A DNA stretch of 64,000 bases from positions 124,001-188,000 of the forward strand of contig NZ_JAJNCL010000011.1 of assembly GCF_021025955.1 (NCBI RefSeq). The letters are read 5' to 3'. Made by a program: the position numbers and the translations under genes. A model generated the notes under the pieces. It was given only the letters and a program-made list of their open reading frames with translations. It was not told the origin of the DNA and made no database searches. Numbering within the stretch: position 1 is the first letter of the stretch; every line of letters begins with the position of its first letter. Shown here one piece after another: positions 8,026 through 16,526 of the stretch. Source of the stretch: Rhodococcus qingshengii (lineage in GTDB: Bacteria; Actinomycetota; Actinomycetes; Mycobacteriales; Mycobacteriaceae).

Positions 8026-9387
8026 ATGTCGTCAAGGGTCTTATCTCGCGCAGTTGTCGGAGTACTCGCTGTTGCACTGACAGGCGTCGGCGCACCGGTA
8101 GCGCTCGCGCAGCCAGCCCTTGCCAAGTCCCCTGATGACGGTTTCTACAGCTACGACGGCGCGACGCCCCTCTCGTCGTACGCTCCCGGCGCAGTCCTCG
8201 AGACTCGCACCGTGCCGTACACGGTGCTCAACGTCCCGACCCCGATACAGGCAGTGCAGGTTCTCTATCGATCAACCGACGCCCTGGGACAGCCGTCCGC
8301 CAACGTCACCTCCATCCTGCGCCCGGCCAACGCTCAACCAGACAAAGTTGTTTCGTACCAATCCTTTTACGATTCACTGAACCCCGACGACAGTCCGTCG
8401 CGGGCCATCGCGGGTAACACCCCGATCGGTGACTGGACGCCGAGTGGACGCAACTTCAACATCGGCGGAACCTTCACGAGCATCGAAGCGGCTCTGTTCG
8501 GGCCGCTCTTCGCGCTGGGCTACACGATCGTCGTCCCGGACACCGAAGGCCCGGATGCGAACTTCGCTGCCGGACCCGAATACGGGATGATGACGCTCGA
8601 CGCTCTGCGTGCCGCTCGAGATGTCCCGGAAACCGGAATCACCGACGACGCCGAGATCGCACTGATGGGGTACTCCGGCGGAGCGATCGCCACCAACTGG
8701 GCTTCGATCCTCGCTCCCGCGTATGCACCGGAGATCAACGACAACTTGATCGGTGCCGCGCAGGGCGGCGTGCTGGTCAATCCGGCCAACAACCTTCGCT
8801 ACGCGAGCGGAAGCATCGGGTGGGGCGGCGTTGTCGGCATGGCAGTCGTCGGCGTTGCGCGTTCGTACGACATCGATTTCGGAAAGTATCTCAGCGACCG
8901 TGGACGCGACGTCATGGCTCGACTCGAAGACGCGTCCATCGGCAATGTGCTGGCGCAATACCCCGGACTGACCTGGCAGGATCTGGTCAAACCCGAGTAC
9001 GCCGATCCCAATACGGTTCCCGAGTACGTCGATGTCGTGAACAAGATCAACATGGGCACCGCGGCGACACCGACCATTCCGATGTTCATCGCGCAGGCAG
9101 CCAACGGCACCATCGAGGGCGCCCAACCCGGCGGCCCCGGCGTCGGAGCAGGAGACGGCGTCATGATCACGGGCGATGTCCGCGCCCTCGCACGCAAGTA
9201 CTGCGACGCCGGCCTGGCGATTCAGTACGACCAGTACGACACCATCAGCCACTTCCTCGGCGCCATGCTCTGGCTCCCCGGTGCGCTCGCCTGGGTCGAC
9301 GACCGATTGAACGGCAAGCCTGCACCGTCCAACTGCGCGAACATCGCACCGGGGAACTCACTTGCGCCGCAGGAACATGCGCGCTAG
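8026..9387 (+). CDS. Secreted triacylglycerol lipase (LIP family, alpha/beta hydrolase)
   Basis: About 453 aa. An N-terminal Sec signal peptide (MSSRVLSRAVVGVLAVALTG, cleavage probably after ALAQP or ALA) is followed by a secretory lipase domain: YTIVVPDTEGPDANF (oxyanion region), nucleophile elbow MGYSGGAIATNW with the catalytic Ser, a candidate acid in the GDVRALARKYCDAG region and the His in ISHFLGAMLW. Two C-terminal cysteines may form a disulfide. GGAGGA precedes the chosen ATG. Such enzymes release fatty acids from host or environmental lipids. Confidence 0.88.
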   Translation: MSSRVLSRAVVGVLAVALTGVGAPVALAQPALAKSPDDGFYSYDGATPLSSYAPGAVLETRTVPYTVLNVPTPIQAVQVLYRSTDALGQPSANVTSILRPANAQPDKVVSYQSFYDSLNPDDSPSRAIAGNTPIGDWTPSGRNFNIGGTFTSIEAALFGPLFALGYTIVVPDTEGPDANFAAGPEYGMMTLDALRAARDVPETGITDDAEIALMGYSGGAIATNWASILAPAYAPEINDNLIGAAQGGVLVNPANNLRYASGSIGWGGVVGMAVVGVARSYDIDFGKYLSDRGRDVMARLEDASIGNVLAQYPGLTWQDLVKPEYADPNTVPEYVDVVNKINMGTAATPTIPMFIAQAANGTIEGAQPGGPGVGAGDGVMITGDVRALARKYCDAGLAIQYDQYDTISHFLGAMLWLPGALAWVDDRLNGKPAPSNCANIAPGNSLAPQEHAR

Positions 9388-9405
9388 CTGACAGAGACCT
9401 CGAAT

Positions 9406-10110
9406 CTACTTCGACGGCTCCACCTCCCACCGAACGTGAGTCACCAACGGTTCCAGGCTCAACCGGCTGACGGCGGATTCCAGGAGTCCGTCGTCACGCT
9501 CCGCAGCAGCCAGTTCGGCCACCACCCGCACGCGGTCGCTGTCCGGGATATCGAAGGACTGCACTGACCGAAGTTGGAACTCCGGCCTCGAAATGGACTG
9601 CACGGTAAGCCCTCTGATGTGAGCTTCGGCGTCGCCGTGGCAGGTCACCTCGAAGGTGTAGTCCGCGGGCGGTTCCTCGCGTCCGGTGCGGGCAGGCTGG
9701 TGATCCATCATCCGACCCAACGGCCTCAACAGTGTGTTCGCCAACATGATCGCGCCGGCCCCGAACACCGCGACCCAGTACATTCCGCCGCCGGCCAGTG
9801 CGCCGACGGCGGCCGTGGCCCACAGAGTTGCGGCGGTGTTCAGGCCAGTGACCGAGGCCCCCTGCTTCATGATCACTCCAGCACCGAGAAAACCGATCCC
9901 CGAGACGATCTGCGCCGCGACGCGCGTCGGATCAGCGTCCGGCCCCTGAAAGCCGTACGCGCCCATGATGACGAAAAGAGTCGCACCCAAGCTCACCAAC
10001 GCATTGGTTCGCAGACCCGCCATCCTTGCGCGCCATTGCCTTTCGATCCCGACGGCAGCACCGAGGACGAGCCCGAGCGCTATCCGCACAAGGATGACGT
10101 GGATTTCCAC
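9406..10110 (-). CDS. mgtC: MgtC/SapB-family membrane protein
   Basis: 234 aa. Four to five N-terminal membrane segments carry the MgtC signature (ALGLVLGAAVGIERQWRARM, GLRTNALVSLGATLFV, SGIGFLGAGVIMKQG, VTGLNTAATLWATAAVG), followed by a soluble ACT-like C-terminal domain. MgtC proteins help cells grow at low Mg2+ and inside macrophages, partly by acting on ATP synthase or transporters (family knowledge). The gene starts 9 bases after the Mg2+ ATPase gene and should share its riboswitch control. Confidence 0.93.
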   Translation of the reverse strand: MEIHVILVRIALGLVLGAAVGIERQWRARMAGLRTNALVSLGATLFVIMGAYGFQGPDADPTRVAAQIVSGIGFLGAGVIMKQGASVTGLNTAATLWATAAVGALAGGGMYWVAVFGAGAIMLANTLLRPLGRMMDHQPARTGREEPPADYTFEVTCHGDAEAHIRGLTVQSISRPEFQLRSVQSFDIPDSDRVRVVAELAAAERDDGLLESAVSRLSLEPLVTHVRWEVEPSK

Positions 10111-10119
10111 GGTGAACTC

Positions 10120-12813
10120 CTAGAGCCAGGTCGCGAATCGACGGATGAACATTCCCTTGGCCACCTGCGTGACGACGCAGTATGCCGCGAGAGTGAGGAC
10201 CAGCCACGGGAAGTAGTTCCACGGCAGTGAAACCAACCCGAGGGAATGACCCCAGGACGTGAACGGGAACACCAGCGCGAAGACGCAGGCGGCGCCCGTG
10301 CTGAGCAGTACCGGCAGCGATGCACGCGACTGGATGAACGGGATCTTGCGGGTGCGGATCATGTGAACGATCAGCGTCTGCGAGATCAATGACTCGATGA
10401 ACCAACCCGATTGGAACAGGGCTGCGTGCTCGGGAGAGTTGGCGGCGAACACGAACCACATCAGCGCGAACGTCGAGATGTCGAAGATCGAACTGATCGG
10501 GCCGATGAACACCATGAACCGGCGAAGGCTCTTGGTCTCCCACTTCCGCGGCTTCGCGAGGAAGTCGTCGTCGACGCGGTCCCACGGGATCGTGAGCATC
10601 GAGAGATCGTAAATCAGGTTCTGCAACAACAGAACTACGGGAATCATGGGGATGAACGGCAGCAAGGCGCTTGCGACGAGCACCGAGAACACGTTCCCGA
10701 AGTTCGACGACGCAGTCATCTTGATGTACTTCTGGATGTTCCCGAAGGTCCGACGCCCTTCGATGACTCCCTGTTCGAGTACACCGAGGTCCTTCTCCAG
10801 CAAGATGATGTCCGCGGATTCGCGCGCGATGTCCGCTGCGGTGTCGACAGAGATGCCGACGTCCGCCGCCCGCAGTGCGGGTGCGTCGTTGACACCGTCG
10901 CCGAGGAAGCCGACCGTGTGGCCGACCCGGCGTAGCGATTCGACAATGCGTGCTTTCTGCATCGGATCCGTCTTTGCGAAGACAGTTGTCCGTTGCACCA
11001 ACTCGTCGAGGGCCTCGTCGCTCAACGCTTCGATCTCAGCCCCGGATACCACGGTTCCCACATCGATACCGACTTTGCCGCAGACGGTTTCGGCTACCAG
11101 TTCGTTGTCACCCGTCACCACCTTGACGGCGACGCCATGGTTCGCGAGCGCTTCGATCGCCCCGGCCGCAGATTCCTTCGGCGGGTCGAGGAAGGCGAGC
11201 AACCCGACCAGGGTCATGCCTTCTTCGTCGGCAGTGGAGTATTCCCGTCGCTGCTCGTCGGCAACGACCTTGGTTGCCACCGCAAGCACTCGCTTGCCCT
11301 GACCGTTCAGCTCCGCGACCAGACGGTCGACGCGGGCCAGCCATCCCGGTGTCAACTGGTGGGTGACCCCGTCCAGTTCCACCGATTCGCAGACCGAAAG
11401 GAGCTCTTCCACTGCACCTTTGGTGACGATCAGATCGGCGTCGCCGTGGTCGACCACCACGGAGAGTCGACGGCGCTTGAAGTCGAAGGGAATCTCGTCC
11501 ACCAACCCGTGCCGACGCGAGATCTCCTCGACCACTTCGGGACCGGCGGCTTCGATCACCGCGTCGTCGAGAAGACTGCGCAATCCGGTCTGATTCACGG
11601 AATTGACCGCCGCGAGCCGCAACACGTCCTCGGACTTACGTCCGGCGGTATCGAGATGCTCACCGAGAACGATACGGTCCTCGGTCAGAGTTCCGGTCTT
11701 GTCCGTGCACAGAACGTCCATAGCGCCGAAGTTCTGAATCGCGTTGATCTGCTTGACGATCACCTTCTTGCGCGACATGTGCAGCGCACCCTTGGCCAGA
11801 TTCGCAGTCACGATGAGCGGCAACATTTCCGGTGTCAACCCCACTGCGGTGGCGACGCCGAAGAGTAGTGCCTGGCTCCAGTCCTTGGTCAGTCCGTTGA
11901 TGATGAACACCGCGGGAACCATGATCAGCATGAACTTGATCAGCAGGTAGCTGACGCTGCGCACCCCGACGTCGAAGCTGGTTTCGGGTCGCTTGGACGC
12001 CAATTGTGCTGTCATGGCACCGAAGTAAGTCCGCTTGCCGGTGTGTACCGCAACGGCGGTGCCGCTGCCCGACACGACGGAAGTACCCATGAATCCGATA
12101 TTCTCGGCTTCGAGCAGTCGATCGACGTCGATCCCCGAGGATGGTTCCGCCGACTTCTCGGCCGGCATCGATTCACCGCTGAGCATGGACTGATTGATCT
12201 GTAGATCTTTGGCCCGGATGATGCGGACATCGGCCGGGATCATGTCGCCGGCGGCAAGCTGGACTACATCGCCTGGCAGTAGTTGCTCGATCGGAATCTC
12301 CGCCGTGACCACAGTGTTGTTGATCTTGCGGGTGGCTGCAACTGTTGTCGTGACCATCGCCTTGAGCGCCTCGGCGGCCCGACTCGAACGGTATTCCTGC
12401 CAGAACCTCAGTGACACACTGACAAAGATCATCAACCCGAGGGTGATGATCCCCTCGTAGGAAGGTCCGTCTTCCGGGTCCGCCCACACCACGTCGGTCG
12501 CGACCATGATCAGGGCGAGGAACACCAGGATCAGGATGAACGGGTTCTTGAACGCCCCCGCGAACTGCACGATTGCCGGGGCCGGGCGGTCGTGGCGGAC
12601 GTCGTTGCGCCCGTATTGCCGGCGAAGATCGTCGATCTGATCCTCACGAAGCCCGTTGGTCGTCGTGGTCAGATCTGCGAGAACGGTGCGCGTGTCCGCG
12701 GTCGAGTAGTCGACCAATTCCTGTGCGCTTTCCTTGGCCAGGACTGTTGAATGTGTTTGTTGTGCATTGTTTCTCGTGGGCCGTGGCCGCAATGCGAGAA
12801 CGGAAAATGACAT
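10120..12813 (-). CDS. mgtA: Magnesium-translocating P-type ATPase
   Basis: 897 aa, the usual MgtA/MgtB size. It shows the N-terminal cytosolic region, the TGES-equivalent MLSGESMPAEK, the phosphorylation site CTDKTGTLTEDRIVLGEH, the nucleotide-binding domain with KGAVEELL, TGDNE, and the hinge GFLGDGVNDAPALRAADVGI, with C-terminal transmembrane helices (MTASSNFGNVFSVLVAS, NLIYDLSML). It imports Mg2+ from the periplasmic side. The ATG has GGAG upstream. mgtC follows in the same operon; the long leader holds an M-box and a leader ORF. Confidence 0.95.
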   Translation of the reverse strand: MSFSVLALRPRPTRNNAQQTHSTVLAKESAQELVDYSTADTRTVLADLTTTTNGLREDQIDDLRRQYGRNDVRHDRPAPAIVQFAGAFKNPFILILVFLALIMVATDVVWADPEDGPSYEGIITLGLMIFVSVSLRFWQEYRSSRAAEALKAMVTTTVAATRKINNTVVTAEIPIEQLLPGDVVQLAAGDMIPADVRIIRAKDLQINQSMLSGESMPAEKSAEPSSGIDVDRLLEAENIGFMGTSVVSGSGTAVAVHTGKRTYFGAMTAQLASKRPETSFDVGVRSVSYLLIKFMLIMVPAVFIINGLTKDWSQALLFGVATAVGLTPEMLPLIVTANLAKGALHMSRKKVIVKQINAIQNFGAMDVLCTDKTGTLTEDRIVLGEHLDTAGRKSEDVLRLAAVNSVNQTGLRSLLDDAVIEAAGPEVVEEISRRHGLVDEIPFDFKRRRLSVVVDHGDADLIVTKGAVEELLSVCESVELDGVTHQLTPGWLARVDRLVAELNGQGKRVLAVATKVVADEQRREYSTADEEGMTLVGLLAFLDPPKESAAGAIEALANHGVAVKVVTGDNELVAETVCGKVGIDVGTVVSGAEIEALSDEALDELVQRTTVFAKTDPMQKARIVESLRRVGHTVGFLGDGVNDAPALRAADVGISVDTAADIARESADIILLEKDLGVLEQGVIEGRRTFGNIQKYIKMTASSNFGNVFSVLVASALLPFIPMIPVVLLLQNLIYDLSMLTIPWDRVDDDFLAKPRKWETKSLRRFMVFIGPISSIFDISTFALMWFVFAANSPEHAALFQSGWFIESLISQTLIVHMIRTRKIPFIQSRASLPVLLSTGAACVFALVFPFTSWGHSLGLVSLPWNYFPWLVLTLAAYCVVTQVAKGMFIRRFATWL

Positions 12814-12875
12814 GACGAATCTCCTCGGCTGCCCGAACACATCAGACCATGTCAGTGCATCAGGGCAGCAGAATG

Positions 12876-12920
12876 CGCTGAACGACAACGAAAGTCGTCA
12901 GCGGACGCGGCAAAGCCGCG
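12876..12920 (-). other. Two consecutive hairpins in the mgtA leader
   Basis: Read on the minus strand, a 6-bp GC stem (CGCGGC with GCCGCG) is followed by a second stem (CGCTGACGAC with GTCGTTCAGCG, one bulge). Neither has a T-run after it. They lie between the leader ORF stop and the mgtA ribosome site, so they could affect Rho loading, attenuation or access to the start (inference). Confidence 0.5.
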
Positions 12921-12946
12921 CAGATGAAACCGAGGGTGCAAAAAGG

Positions 12947-13033
12947 TCAGAGGCTGACGAGCGAAAGACCGGGGTGAGCACCGTCGGTAAGAGCAGAGGG
13001 CTGGGTCGAATATCGACTCGGCGGGTCGTCCAC
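12947..13033 (-). CDS. Putative Mg2+-responsive leader peptide (28 aa) upstream of mgtA
   Basis: A GTG start stands 8 bases after a perfect AGGAGGTGA ribosome site, giving VDDPPSRYSTQPSALTDGAH followed by PGLSLVSL. It lies downstream of the M-box and 133 bases before mgtA. The opening Asp-Asp-Pro-Pro resembles the acidic/proline start of the enterobacterial MgtL leader (Glu-Pro-Asp-Pro), where such residues destabilise translating ribosomes at low Mg2+ (established for MgtL). A regulatory role here is inference. Confidence 0.6.
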   Translation of the reverse strand: MDDPPSRYSTQPSALTDGAHPGLSLVSL

Positions 13034-13117
13034 GATGGTCACCTCCTGAAAGTTCGGGGCGTCTGATGACGCCACACGATTGCATGCGCACAGCACACGC
13101 CAGGAGAACCGAATATC

Positions 13118-13336
13118 GACGTACTCTCGCCTTCGCCGGAAGAAACCGGCATCAAGCTGCGAAAACACCTCCACGTCCGAGTTTTGGCACTGCACGACGT
13201 GTCCCGATCCAAACCGGGAAGCCACTTTGGATCACCCCTTAAGCCGGGGAGATCTGTCCTAACCTTGGGCGTCTCTCGACGTCGTGAGATCAGTGGCCTG
13301 TGTTCGTGCAGAAGCCTCACCTAACGAGGTACTGCA
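13118..13336 (-). promoter_or_regulatory. M-box (ykoK-type) Mg2+ riboswitch
   Basis: On the minus strand the leader contains CGTTAGGTGAGGCTTCTGCA, the near-invariant M-box opening, then GTCGAGAGACGCCCAAGG, a match to the conserved GUC-AAAGACGCCAA block, then GCAGCTTGATGCC, matching the conserved GCAGCUGGAUGC block. The ends (GCAGTACCTCG and CGAGAGTAC) can pair as P1. M-boxes fold with Mg2+ and switch off Mg2+ transporter genes; here mgtA and mgtC lie downstream. Boundaries are approximate. Confidence 0.85.
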
Positions 13337-13380
13337 CCCAGAGGGTAGTTCTCAAATCTGTTGCCTGTCAACCGAGCAAC

Positions 13381-14022
13381 TCAGACGGCGGGCAATCCCG
13401 CCCGTGCGACGGCACCGGCGAAGAGTGCCGTCACAGCGGCGCCCATCACGCCCTGGTCAACTTCTTCAGGATCCACGGAGTGCTCGAGGACGAGCCCGGA
13501 TATCAAGGCCATCAACGAGATTGCGGTGGTTCGCACATCGAAAGAATCGTCCACTCCCCATTCCCGGGCACGTTCGCCGATCAACTCCACCAACTGACTG
13601 CGCAAGTGGCGACGCTCACGCAAGTACGCCTGAGCGATCTGCGGATCACGCCCGGCGAGGACTCCGAATTCGAGAACGAGCAGTGACCATCCCGGATCGT
13701 CGACCATCCACGTTGCAATGGCCTCGCCGCCTTTGCCCGCCGCGTCGGACGGGTTCATCCCGGCGATCTCGGCGAGCACACGGCCGGCCAGTTCGAGAGA
13801 CCGTTGCGCGAACAGTTCGGCGAACAGATCTTGTTTCGACTCGAAGTTGGAGTAGACAGCCCCCTTGGTGAAGCCCGCTCGGCGAGCAACTTCAGTGAGA
13901 CGTGCAGCACTGAATCCGCGCTCCGCAAACTCTTCCGCCGCAGCGTCGAGCAGTCTTTGCCGCACCACGTCACGTCCGGGGCGGGTTACCGGAGTCCAGT
14001 CCGGTTGACGAGATTCAGTCAC
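13381..14022 (-). CDS. TetR/AcrR-family transcriptional regulator
   Basis: 213 aa. The N-terminal HTH is RLLDAAAEEFAERGFSAARL, TEVARRAGFTKGAVYSNFES, KQDLFAELF (about residues 24-70), typical of TetR repressors; the C-terminal ligand domain is unspecific. The GTG start was chosen because it gives the standard short N-terminus before the HTH. It is divergent from an exporter-like gene 70 bp away, with two palindromes between them, so it probably represses itself and that gene. Confidence 0.92.
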   Translation of the reverse strand: MTESRQPDWTPVTRPGRDVVRQRLLDAAAEEFAERGFSAARLTEVARRAGFTKGAVYSNFESKQDLFAELFAQRSLELAGRVLAEIAGMNPSDAAGKGGEAIATWMVDDPGWSLLVLEFGVLAGRDPQIAQAYLRERRHLRSQLVELIGERAREWGVDDSFDVRTTAISLMALISGLVLEHSVDPEEVDQGVMGAAVTALFAGAVARAGLPAV

Positions 14023-14055
14023 GATACCTAGAGTATTCAATACCTCGGGTATTGA
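14023..14055. promoter_or_regulatory. Palindromic TetR operator(s)
   Basis: A perfect 8-3-8 palindrome TCAATACC-TCG-GGTATTGA occupies 14037-14055. An imperfect copy, GATACC-TAG-AGTATT, lies directly beside it towards the tetR start. Both fall in the divergent intergenic region. Confidence 0.7.
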
Positions 14056-14091
14056 CAAGCTCTTTACTTTCGACAAGATCAGGACTCTTTC

Positions 14092-15195
14092 GTGACCACT
14101 ACGCATCCGGCACACGCCGCACCAGACAACAGCCCCACCCACGACGAACACCACCACGACAATCTGCTGGTGAAATACGGCGCACCCAAGGTGATGGCCG
14201 CGTTGTTCGTCGGCGTGCTCCTGCTGCAGATGGGCTTCATCCTCAGCTACGTCGCCGCCTTCCATCAGCCGACTCCGCGAGACATCGAAATCGCGGTCAT
14301 CGCCGATCAGGGCACACCCGACGGCATGGATCAGCAGATCGCCGACAAACTCAACGCCATCGACGGCAGCCCGCTCGACGCTCAGGTGGTCGACAGCACG
14401 GCGACCGCTCGCCGCATGATCAACGACCGCGAGATCCAGGGCGCCTTTGTCATCAACCCGGCCGGACCGGACACCCTGATCACCGCGAGCGCGGGCGGCA
14501 GTTCCATCGCGACGTCACTCGAAGCGGTTTTCACGAAGGTCGAGGCGACACAGGACCGACAGTTCGTCGTACGCGACGAGATCCCCGTCGGAGCACACGA
14601 CAACCGCGGCCTCTCCGGCTTCTACCTCTCGGTCGGCTGGGTCGTCGGCGGCTATTTACTCGCGGCAGCCATCGGCCTGTTCATTGGCGCGCCGAAGACC
14701 CTCCGCCAGGCAAGCGCACACACCGGCGTGATCGCGATCTACTCGATCATCTCGGGAGCCCTCGGCGCCCTCATCACCTCACACGTGCTCGGAACTTTCG
14801 CGGGCCACTGGTTCCCGCTCTGGATCCTGGGAACAGCCGTGGTGTTCGGCACTGCCATGTTCACACTCGGATTGCGTGCCGCCATCGGCGTTCTGGCAGT
14901 CCCGTTGGCTATCGCCGTCTTCGTGATCCTCGGCAATCCCAGTGCGGGAGGCGCATTCGGCTCCAACGTGATTCCCTCGTTCTACGCCGCCATCGGCCGA
15001 TGGATCACACCCGGCGCCGGCACCGAGGGCGTCCGGAGCATCGTCTACTTCAACAACGTCGGCGTCGGCCAGCCTGCCCTGACGCTCTTCCTGTACGCGC
15101 TGATCGGTGCGGTCATGCTATTCGGCTTCACGATCCGTCGTAACCGAAAGTCCACCGACACGACGCCGACTCCAGCTGTGGCGAACGCCGACTAG
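14092..15195 (+). CDS. Membrane exporter-like protein (ABC-2 / YhgE-type, DUF3533-like)
   Basis: 367 aa with a His-rich N-terminus (HDEHHHDN), one membrane helix near residues 35-57, an extracytoplasmic domain of about 130 residues, then five or six helices ending at VMLFGFTIRR. This one-TM, exodomain, multi-TM plan is typical of YhgE/Pip and ABC-2 permease-like proteins found beside TetR repressors, which export lipids or drugs. No ATPase gene is adjacent. GTG start. Confidence 0.75.
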   Translation: MTTTHPAHAAPDNSPTHDEHHHDNLLVKYGAPKVMAALFVGVLLLQMGFILSYVAAFHQPTPRDIEIAVIADQGTPDGMDQQIADKLNAIDGSPLDAQVVDSTATARRMINDREIQGAFVINPAGPDTLITASAGGSSIATSLEAVFTKVEATQDRQFVVRDEIPVGAHDNRGLSGFYLSVGWVVGGYLLAAAIGLFIGAPKTLRQASAHTGVIAIYSIISGALGALITSHVLGTFAGHWFPLWILGTAVVFGTAMFTLGLRAAIGVLAVPLAIAVFVILGNPSAGGAFGSNVIPSFYAAIGRWITPGAGTEGVRSIVYFNNVGVGQPALTLFLYALIGAVMLFGFTIRRNRKSTDTTPTPAVANAD

Positions 15196-15210
15196 TCCTA
15201 GTCTGAACTC

Positions 15211-15684
15211 ATGACGAGCCTCCTCCACCCCAACGCCTCGCACGTCGCCGAAACACTGATCTCACGGGGTCACCACGGCGTCATCGTCACGCAGCCCGAC
15301 GCCACGCACACCGCGGCCGAGGCAGCGGCGGCCGTCGGGGTGGAGGTAGGCGCGATCACCAAGTCACTGGTGTTCCTTCTCGACGACGATCCGGTCCTGC
15401 TGCTGGTCTCCGGCGCACATCAGGTCAACCTGAAGGCCACCGGCGAACGCCTCGAAGGCAAGCTCACGCGGGCGCCGCTGGAAATGGCGAAGTCCGCGAC
15501 GGGCCAGCCGATCGGTGGGGTCGCTCCGCTCGGACATCCCACCAACCTGCCCACGTACATCGATATTGCCCTCGAGCAGTACCCCGAGTTGTGGGCTGCT
15601 GCCGGGCACCCGAACACAGTCTTTCGCACGACGTACTCCGAACTCCTCCGAATCACCGCCGGCCTCGCCGTCGACATGGACTGA
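15211..15684 (+). CDS. YbaK/EbsC-family aminoacyl-tRNA deacylase
   Basis: 157 aa. It has the YbaK fold markers: VGVEVGAITKSLVFLLDDDP with the catalytic Lys, LLVSGAHQVNLKATGERLEG, and the GQPIGGVAPLGHP loop. These proteins hydrolyse mischarged tRNAs such as Cys-tRNA(Pro) in trans. It starts 15 bases after the exporter gene stop and may be read through from it. Confidence 0.93.
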   Translation: MTSLLHPNASHVAETLISRGHHGVIVTQPDATHTAAEAAAAVGVEVGAITKSLVFLLDDDPVLLLVSGAHQVNLKATGERLEGKLTRAPLEMAKSATGQPIGGVAPLGHPTNLPTYIDIALEQYPELWAAAGHPNTVFRTTYSELLRITAGLAVDMD

Positions 15685-15732
15685 AGCGCTCCCGGGCAGG
15701 CCGGTCCGAACCCACTCGTACGTGCGTCCACC

Positions 15733-15738
15733 TATAGT
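15733..15738 (+). promoter_or_regulatory. Probable -10 element of the cysteine leader/flavin reductase transcript
   Basis: TATAGT lies 10 bases before the ATG of the cysteine-rich leader ORF, placing the transcript start at or just before that ATG. No clear -35 was seen. Confidence 0.5.
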
Positions 15739-15748
15739 TGGACGCACC

Positions 15749-15901
15749 ATGTGCACTGCAACAAGGACCCCGGCCGGCAACCACTGGCGACGACGGCACG
15801 TAGATCTGTGCCGCACCGACGCATGTCTGTGTATGCCGCGCGCAGTCACCTCGACCACACCGCACACCTCGAGTTCCAGCCGGAGAGTTCCCGTTGTCTG
15901 A
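15749..15901 (+). CDS. Cysteine-rich leader peptide (50 aa) upstream of flavin reductase
   Basis: The translation runs [20 protein letters not shown], then [20 protein letters not shown], then [10 protein letters not shown]. The [15 protein letters not shown] core matches the actinobacterial cysteine-responsive leader peptides known from mycobacteria, which are often leaderless and attenuate sulfur genes when cysteine is plentiful (family knowledge). The ATG is close to the predicted transcript start. Its stop overlaps the TTG start of the flavin reductase gene by 8 bases in another frame, so coupled translation is likely. Confidence 0.72.
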   Translation: MCTATRTPAGNHWRRRHVDLCRTDACLCMPRAVTSTTPHTSSSSRRVPVV

Positions 15902-16472
15902 CAAGCCGAATGCCGTTTCCAGCCACACCACCCCCGACGTCCCCGAAGTAGCAGCGACGCCCGAGTTGTCCACCGGCATCTGCGCCGGCGACTACCGTGC
16001 AGCGCTTCGCCGCCACCCCGCCGGTGTCACCGTCGTGACCCTCGATTCGGGTACCGGCCCGGTGGGTTTCACCGCCACCTCGTTCTCGTCCGTCTCCCTC
16101 GAGCCGCCGCTCGTCTCGTTCAACATCGCGGAGACGTCGTCGAGCATCAATGCGCTCAAGGCCGCCGAGTCCTTGGTGATCCACCTTCTCGGCGAACATC
16201 AGCAGCATCTGGCCCAGCGCTTTGCGCGTAGCGCCGATCAGCGTTTTGCAGACGAGTCGCTGTGGGCGGTACTCGACACTGGGGAACCGGTTCTGCACGG
16301 CACCCCCAGTTGGATGCGCGTCAAGGTCGACCAGCTGATCCCCGTCGGGGATCACACACTGGTCATTGGACTTGTCACCCGAGTTCACGCCGAAGAGGAC
16401 GACGAATCCGCTGCCGCACCCCTGCTCTACCACGAGGGCAAGTACTACCGCCCGACTCCGTTAGGTCAGTAG
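15894..16472 (+). CDS. Flavin reductase / FMN-binding split-barrel oxidoreductase
   Basis: 192 aa. The flavin reductase-like domain shows [60 protein letters not shown] and the C-terminal [11 protein letters not shown]. Such proteins reduce FMN/FAD for two-component monooxygenases, including desulfonation enzymes. TTG start with CGGAGAG 6 bases upstream. The cysteine-rich leader peptide in front implies control by sulfur supply, so a role in sulfur scavenging is inferred. Confidence 0.88.
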   Translation: MSDKPNAVSSHTTPDVPEVAATPELSTGICAGDYRAALRRHPAGVTVVTLDSGTGPVGFTATSFSSVSLEPPLVSFNIAETSSSINALKAAESLVIHLLGEHQQHLAQRFARSADQRFADESLWAVLDTGEPVLHGTPSWMRVKVDQLIPVGDHTLVIGLVTRVHAEEDDESAAAPLLYHEGKYYRPTPLGQ

Positions 16473-16478
16473 ATACAA

Positions 16479-16522
16479 CTGTGCGCCTTTATTAACCGCC
16501 CGCGGTTAATAAAGGCGCACAG
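16479..16522. terminator. Bidirectional terminator between flavin reductase and gabD
   Basis: A perfect 20-bp stem (CTGTGCGCCTTTATTAACCG and its complement) with a 4-base loop, placed between two convergent genes. Confidence 0.85.
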
Positions 16523-16526
16523 CAAG

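Noticed and set aside
12876-12920. Leader hairpins as an intrinsic terminator
   Set aside because: Stable stems but no T-run after either; recorded as structures only.
12852-13225. Longer minus-strand frames through the mgtA leader
   Set aside because: They cross the M-box 3' part or lack ribosome sites. Only the 28-codon ORF with AGGAGGTGA was kept.
14052-15143. 363-codon Arg/His-rich frame on the plus strand
   Set aside because: It overlaps the exporter-like gene in another frame, and its Arg/His/Pro composition is that of an out-of-frame reading of GC-rich coding DNA.
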